Below are positions 7,401-10,480 of a stretch of 10,480 bases of DNA, in pieces. The notes beneath the pieces were generated by a model. It ran no database searches, was not told where the DNA came from, and worked only from the letters and a program-made list of their open reading frames with translations. How positions within the stretch are numbered: the stretch's first letter is position 1; each line of letters opens with the position of its first letter. The DNA lies in contig JAUQXD010000186.1 in assembly GCA_030834835.1 (NCBI GenBank), positions 1 to 10,480 on the forward strand. Reading direction: 5' to 3'. The position numbers were made by a program, and so were the translations under genes. The stretch is from Thermoflexales bacterium. GTDB taxonomy: Bacteria > Chloroflexota > Anaerolineae > Fen-1058.

Positions 7401-10400
7401 CCGTCGTTGCCGAACTGGCGAAGTTGAACGCCGTGATTTCTTTCGGGGCGTACTCATACGCGCCGATGTCACAGTGCGTGCCCCGCGAACGCGTCTGCCC
7501 GCGTTGATCCAGGCCGCTGATCGGAACCGCCGCGCAGGTGGCATCGTTGCCGTTATCAATCGCGGGTGAACCGGGCAGCAGCGCAAAGGTCTGCGTGCGA
7601 CCACCATTGTTGGCGAGCGGGCCGAGCTGCGGATCGGCGATGATCGATGCAATACAGGTTCCATCCTCGATCAGGTTATTAAGACTGCTCGGAACGACCG
7701 ACGTCCAGCATTCGGAGCCGCCAGCGCCGATGGTGGAATTGGCGAGAATCGAGTTGGCGTAATTCAGTGTGCCTAGATTGAAGATGCTGCCGCCCGCCCA
7801 GGTCCCGGTGTTTCCAGAGAAGGTGCTGTTCAACAGCGTGACTGTGCCGGTGCCTTCGTTATAAAGCCCGCCGCCATCGACGGCGCTGTTGTTGGCGAAA
7901 GTGCTGTTCACGATCGTCAGGATCGCATTGTTATAGAGGCCGCCGCCAGCATAGCTGTGGTTGCCCGTGAACGTACTGTTCTTCACGGTCAGTGTGCCGC
8001 CATTGCTGATGCCGCCACTGGTGACGCCGTCATTACCATTCGCGATGGTCAGGTTGGTCAGCGCGGCGGTGACGCCCGCGTTGACGCTGAAGACGCGCAC
8101 CGAGTTTTGCCCGTTGACGGTCACGGTGCGGCCCGCGGCATCGATCGTCATATTCTTGTTCAGCGTCAACGTGCTGCCCAGCGGAATGCTGTAGTCACCG
8201 CCAAACGTGATCGTCCCGCCCGCGCACAGATCGGTGATGGCCTGTCGCAGCGAGCCGACGCCGCTGTTGTTGGCATTTGCCACGGTGATGGCTGATCCGC
8301 ACTGCATCGTGACGGTGACGGTATAGTCTTTGGTGGTGCCATCGGCCGCGGTGACGGTGTAGATCGTCGGATTGGTAAAGTCATGCGCGACGCCGCTGGC
8401 CGGACTGACCGATGCGCCGGTATGGACGATCGTGGGCACCAGCGCCGTGAGCGAACCGTAGGGCACCGTCAGCGCGATCGTGCCCGCCGCCTCATTGATC
8501 GTCGTGCCCCCGATCTGCCCCGGAATCGTGAAGGCCGTGATCGATTTCGCCGGATTCAGCGCGACCGTGACGTTGACGGTGTACGTTTTGGTGGAACCAT
8601 CCACGGCGGTCACGGTATAGATAATCGGATTGGTGAAGTTCTGCGCGACGCCGCTGGCCGGAGTCATGGAAGCGCCGGTATGCGTGATCGTCGGAACCAG
8701 CGCGGTGATATTCGTGCCATACGGAACTGTGACAGCGATCGTGTTGGCGCCGATCACGCCCGTCGCCGCCGGGCTGGCGAAGGTGAACGACGCGATGTCT
8801 TTTTGAGTGATGTCGCCTACCTCAACCGCACCGAGGTCACACTGCCCGCCTTGCGGTTGCGGGCGCGGCATACCTCGCTGATCGCGGCCATTCACCGGCG
8901 ACGCGGCGCAGACCGTATTGCTGCCCGCATCGATGGCGGGTGAACCCGTGCCCGGCACCATCGTTTCGGTGGGGCCGCCGTTGCTGCCCAATCCGCCCAA
9001 CGCTGGATCAGCGGTCAGGGCTGCGCCGCAATTGGCATCGCCCTCAATCAGGTTGCTAACGGAGGTAACTGAGCCACCAGCATAGCAATTGAAACCGCCA
9101 TTAGAGTTGGCCAGAATGCTGTTGGCGAGGCTCAGCGCACCGCTGGATTGTTGGAAAATGTCACTGCCAAAGAAGCCCATCGTGCCGTTGTCTGAAAAGG
9201 TGCTGTTCGTCACATTCAAAGTACCGTAACTGGCAATGCCGCCGCCAGCAGCGTCGGCCCTGTTCCCTCGGAACGTGCTGTTGATCACCGTCAGATTGGG
9301 GGTGACCCACTCGTTGTAAATACCGGCCCCCTCGCTACTCACATTGTTGTTGTAAATCGTGCTGCTCGTGACCGTGGCCGTGCCAGCGTTGAGGAGGCCG
9401 CCACCGGAAGCGGCCTGGTTCGACTGTAAGGTGCTGTTCGTTATAGTCAGGGTGCCGGCATTGTAAACGCCGCCGCCTCGATTGGTCGCTATGCTCCCCC
9501 ATATCCAGCTGTTCAAGATCGTCAGGTTGCCCTGGTTGAAGATGCCGCCGCCATCGACATCGGGACTGGCAGTACGCCCGGCGTAGATCATCAGCCGGTT
9601 CAAAGTAACGTTCGTCCCGTTGGTGTAGAGCACGCGGTGGGCACTGCTCCCAGAAAGCCCCACCCACGAGGACAGCGCCGAGGCATCAAGCGTGACAGAT
9701 TTGGCGATCACCAACTGTGTGTTCAACCCGATGTTGATCCCGGACAGGCTCGCGTCGAAGTTAATCGTGCCGCCGGGACAGGTATCCGCAATTGCCTGTC
9801 GCAGCGACCCCGCGCCGCTGTCGTTGGCATTGACCACGGTGATCGCGGAATTACAGACAATGACCGTAACGGTATAAGTCTTGGTCGAGGTATCGTCGGC
9901 GGTCACGGTATACCCGATCGGGTTGGTGAAGTTCTGCGCGACGCCGCTGCTCGGGCTGATCGACACGCCCGTATGCGCGATCGTCGGCACGAGCGCCGTG
10001 ACATTGGTGCCGAGCGGCACCAGGACAGTGATGTTCGTGCCGTTGATCGTGCCCACCACACCCAGACTGTTGAAGCGGAAATCGGTAATATCTTTGGTCG
10101 AAGGCAGGACCGTCTCAACCGCGCCGATGTCGCAGTGCGCGCCAGTAGGCCGCGTGTAGCCGCGCTGATCGAGTCCGTTGACCGGCGACGCGGCGCAGAC
10201 CGCGTCATCGCCGGCGTTGATAGCGGGCGAACGCGGGCTGAGCGACGGCGCCATCGTCCAGGTGGAGCCGCCGTTATTGGCGAGCGCGCCCAGGTAAGGA
10301 TTGCCCGTTCTGAAATTGACGCCGCCCGTAGCGCAGGTGCCGTCTTGCACCAGATTGTTGACGTTCGTGGCGATCGCGCCCGTACCCGACAGTTCACAAT

Positions 10401-10480
10401 CGCCGGTGCGGGTCGCGTTGCCCATAATCGTGTTGGAAAATCTCAGGGTGCCGCTGTGATTGCGGAGGTTGTTACTGGTA
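3886..10480 (-). CDS. Giant modular surface protein, beta-helix plus DUF5018-like repeats, N-terminus outside window
   Basis: An ATG at 10425 gives 2,179 residues, but the frame stays open to the right edge and encodes matching sequence (LRFSNTI just before this Met), so the start lies outside. Residues below count from that Met. Beta-helix blocks rich in GGGIYNxGTLTVxNSTFSGN coils lie at 191-542, 708-995, 1162-1455 and 1709-2001, with the tail of a fifth at 1-111. Each full block opens with a GAGSLRQAI-type segment and ends in a choice-of-anchor-Q-type motif (SPAIDAG...GLDQRG...CDIGAFE). Between them are eight DUF5018-like modules (YGTNVTALVPTITHTGAS...NFTNPVIYTVTAADGSTK). The C-terminal part has a four-Cys domain, then PTAVRLNSLTAR, a hydrophobic segment (2155-2173) and RKRRVR, a sorting or membrane-anchor tail. 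No catalytic site is evident; an adhesin, sheath or cell-surface role is inferred. The DNA repeats are nearly identical in places, so assembly collapse is a risk. Confidence 0.9.
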   Translation of the reverse strand, partial: TSNNLRNHSGTLRFSNTIMGNATRTGDCELSGTGAIATNVNNLVQDGTCATGGVNFRTGNPYLGALANNGGSTWTMAPSLSPRSPAINAGDDAVCAASPVNGLDQRGYTRPTGAHCDIGAVETVLPSTKDITDFRFNSLGVVGTINGTNITVLVPLGTNVTALVPTIAHTGVSISPSSGVAQNFTNPIGYTVTADDTSTKTYTVTVIVCNSAITVVNANDSGAGSLRQAIADTCPGGTINFDASLSGINIGLNTQLVIAKSVTLDASALSSWVGLSGSSAHRVLYTNGTNVTLNRLMIYAGRTASPDVDGGGIFNQGNLTILNSWIWGSIATNRGGGVYNAGTLTITNSTLQSNQAASGGGLLNAGTATVTSSTIYNNNVSSEGAGIYNEWVTPNLTVINSTFRGNRADAAGGGIASYGTLNVTNSTFSDNGTMGFFGSDIFQQSSGALSLANSILANSNGGFNCYAGGSVTSVSNLIEGDANCGAALTADPALGGLGSNGGPTETMVPGTGSPAIDAGSNTVCAASPVNGRDQRGMPRPQPQGGQCDLGAVEVGDITQKDIASFTFASPAATGVIGANTIAVTVPYGTNITALVPTITHTGASMTPASGVAQNFTNPIIYTVTAVDGSTKTYTVNVTVALNPAKSITAFTIPGQIGGTTINEAAGTIALTVPYGSLTALVPTIVHTGASVSPASGVAHDFTNPTIYTVTAADGTTKDYTVTVTMQCGSAITVANANNSGVGSLRQAITDLCAGGTITFGGDYSIPLGSTLTLNKNMTIDAAGRTVTVNGQNSVRVFSVNAGVTAALTNLTIANGNDGVTSGGISNGGTLTVKNSTFTGNHSYAGGGLYNNAILTIVNSTFANNSAVDGGGLYNEGTGTVTLLNSTFSGNTGTWAGGSIFNLGTLNYANSILANSTIGAGGSECWTSVVPSSLNNLIEDGTCIASIIADPQLGPLANNGGRTQTFALLPGSPAIDNGNDATCAAVPISGLDQRGQTRSRGTHCDIGAYEYAPKEITAFNFASSATTGVIVGSNITLTVPYGTNVTALVPTITHNGSSVSPASGVAQNFTNPVIYTVTAADGSTHAYTVTVIVALNPAKAITAFTIPDQVGGSTINEGAGTIAVTVLYGTDVTALIPTITHTGASINPASGAAQNFTNPVIYTVTAADGTTKAYAVTVTMQACLAGVSVANANDTGAGSLRRAIMEACPGSTITFGGDYNTLLGSTLTLNKNMTIDAAGRTVTVDGQNAVRVFAVNNGVTAVLNNLTIANGNTGGGNGGGINNGGTLTVRNSTFTGNSGWLGGAIYNNANLTVANSTFSGNNAGWGGDGGGLFNESGGVATLMNTTLSGGRAEWLGGGIFNQFGATLNFANTIIANSITGGECVNNSGTIGTNLNNLVEGGGCSAALTGDPQLGPLASNGGRTQSFALLPGSPAFDAGDDNTCVAAPVSGLDQRGMTRPQGAHCDIGAFEVATKDITAFNFASPAATGIIVGTNIAVTVPYGTNVTALVPTITHTGSSISPASGVPQNFTNPIGYTVTAADGTTKAYLVTVTVALNSAKSITAFTIPGQVGHSTIDDGAGTIAIMMPYGTDVTALVPTITHTGASINPASGVPQNFTNPIGYTVTADDGSTKVYAVTVTVALNPAKAITAFTIPGQVGDSTINEGAGTIAVVVAYGTNVTALVPTITHTGASVNPASGAAQNFTNPVVYTVTAADGSTKTYAVSVTTLCGLNTIVANTGDSGAGSLRQTIADTCADGTIIFDASLSGGTIALASQLSLNRNVTIDGSALTTAVTLDGQNATRVFYVIGGVNASLKSLTIIRGNAGGGSGGGVYNAGTLTIMNSTLTTSSGGEGGGIYSTGTLTVVNSTLSGNSAVWSGGGLYNYNGTLTVVNSTLSANTTTNAFGGGLYNFGTLHYLNTIIANSPHGGDCVIDGGSIVTNLNNLVEDGGCSAGGVNFRTGDPHLGALQSNGGATPTFALQLDSPAIDAGDAATCAGASIGGLDQRGQTRDDLRCDIGAFELKYADSPTVTKAVSGAGTYTFGPTMIQIVVNNTGPAGCLTGITIQRYNANHPNATLPIQTGHWWDITPIGCASGFNVDLTLPTDFTPDATSKVCRWNPGGPGYQWDCALSSSTSSSITRNNVTGFSQWAAGNGAGPTAVRLNSLTARGESTSASGLAFSGLVALASVGALGWRKRRVR
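4423..5301 (-). other. Beta-helix block E with anchor-Q-type end
   Basis: Residues 1709-2001. It opens with CGLNTIVANTGDSGAGSLRQ, continues with about five GGGxYNxGTLTVxNSTLS coils, and closes with GLDQRGQTRDDLRCDIGAFE. It is the last block before the C-terminal domain. Such coils form a right-handed parallel beta-helix in pectate-lyase-like and autotransporter-type proteins. Confidence 0.75.
5302..6060 (-). repeat. Cluster of three DUF5018-like modules
   Basis: Three modules lie head to tail at 5302-5544, 5545-5805 and 5806-6060 (residues 1456-1708), linked by VALNPAKAITAFTIPGQ or a variant. Each follows the pattern YGT-VTALVPTITHTG-S-PASG--QNFTNP--YTVTA-DG-TK-Y-VTV. A 47-bp stretch is identical between 5615-5661 and 5876-5922. 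The family is likely DUF5018 (Pfam) with a beta-sandwich fold, probably acting as spacer domains. Confidence 0.8.
6061..6942 (-). other. Beta-helix block D with anchor-Q-type end
   Basis: Residues 1162-1455. It opens near SVANANDTGAGSLRRAI and is especially close to block C: both contain the same LGSTLTLNKNMTIDAAGRTV stretch, and 29 bp around 6775 and 8140 appear identical in DNA. It closes with VSGLDQRGMTRPQGAHCDIG. The two blocks look like a fairly recent internal duplication. Confidence 0.75.
6943..7440 (-). repeat. Pair of DUF5018-like modules
   Basis: Two modules at 6943-7185 and 7186-7440 (residues 996-1161). The first in protein order begins EITAFNFASSATTGV and the second AITAFTIPDQVGGSTINE. 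This alternation of an FNFAS-type first module and an FTIPGQ-type later module recurs in the other multi-module clusters. Confidence 0.8.
7441..8304 (-). other. Beta-helix block C with anchor-Q-type end
   Basis: Residues 708-995. It opens with ITVANANNSGVGSLRQ, has coils such as GGGLYNNAILTIVNSTFANN, and closes with ISGLDQRGQTRSRGTHCDIG. It is the closest relative of block D in this window. Confidence 0.75.
8305..8799 (-). repeat. Pair of DUF5018-like modules
   Basis: Two modules at 8305-8544 and 8545-8799 (residues 543-707). The first in protein order begins DIASFTFASPAATGV. The second, SITAFTIPGQIGGTTINE, is slightly short in its YGS-LTALVPT loop, where two residues present in the other modules are missing. 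Confidence 0.8.
8800..9855 (-). other. Beta-helix block B with anchor-Q-type end
   Basis: Residues 191-542, the longest block in view. It opens with CNSAITVVNANDSGAGSLRQ, has about seven irregular coils including GGGVYNAGTLTITNSTLQSN, and closes with VNGRDQRGMPRP and GGQCDLGAVEV. Its coils are more divergent in sequence than those of C, D and E, suggesting an older copy. Confidence 0.75.
9856..10092 (-). repeat. Single DUF5018-like module
   Basis: Residues 112-190, starting DITDFRFNSLGVVGT and ending TKTYTVTVIV. It is the only module between the partial block A and block B, in contrast to the two or three modules in the later linkers. Confidence 0.8.
10093..10480 (-). other. C-terminal end of beta-helix block A, cut by window edge
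   Basis: Residues 1-111 plus about 18 codons upstream. It holds the last coil (FSNTIMGNATRTGDC), the NLVQDGTC turn, SPAINAGDDAVCAASPVNGLDQRG and HCDIGAVE. It shows that at least five beta-helix blocks exist and that the signal peptide and N-terminus lie to the right of the window. Confidence 0.75.

Overview
The window looks like part of a GC-rich bacterial chromosome, most likely Chloroflexota (moderate confidence). That assignment rests on the type of DDE transposase at the left edge and on the style of the surface proteins: beta-helix blocks ending in a DQRG...C-DIGAFE motif, DUF5018-like modules, and a C-terminal hydrophobic segment followed by RKRR. No rRNA, tRNA or housekeeping gene is present to fix the taxonomy. 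I worked by eye without database searches, so family names are recognition calls.

Left part (1-1400): the C-terminal and central portion of a DDE transposase on the + strand, cut by the window edge. It is followed by repeats built on GCGTAATCAGTC, including a perfect 15-bp inverted repeat, which may be the right end of the insertion sequence and/or a terminator. Next, on the - strand, is a small HEPN-like gene (1411-2000). Its good ribosome binding site and ATG are one frame away from the rest of the protein, so there is an apparent frameshift at a run of five A/T pairs.

Middle part (2001-2750): no gene. It holds a candidate promoter for the HEPN-like gene, a previously unlabelled array of six degenerate 41-bp tandem repeats with internal dyads (2211-2456), a MITE-like inverted repeat (2553-2618), and a strong hairpin terminator (2629-2669).

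Right part (2751-10480): three - strand genes in a row. The first is a giant secreted or surface protein of at least 2,197 residues (its N-terminus is beyond the right edge). It is made of alternating right-handed beta-helix blocks, each ending in a choice-of-anchor-Q-type motif, and clusters of DUF5018-like beta-sandwich modules, closed by a cysteine-containing C-terminal domain and a membrane/sorting tail. It is followed by a small lipoprotein (signal peptide with LTAC lipobox) and then a cytoplasmic LURP-one/tubby-like protein. The order, same strand, short gaps and the hairpin after the last gene fit one transcription unit, although a weak promoter may lie before the lipoprotein. The first two products are expected outside the cell or at the membrane; a joint function is inference only.
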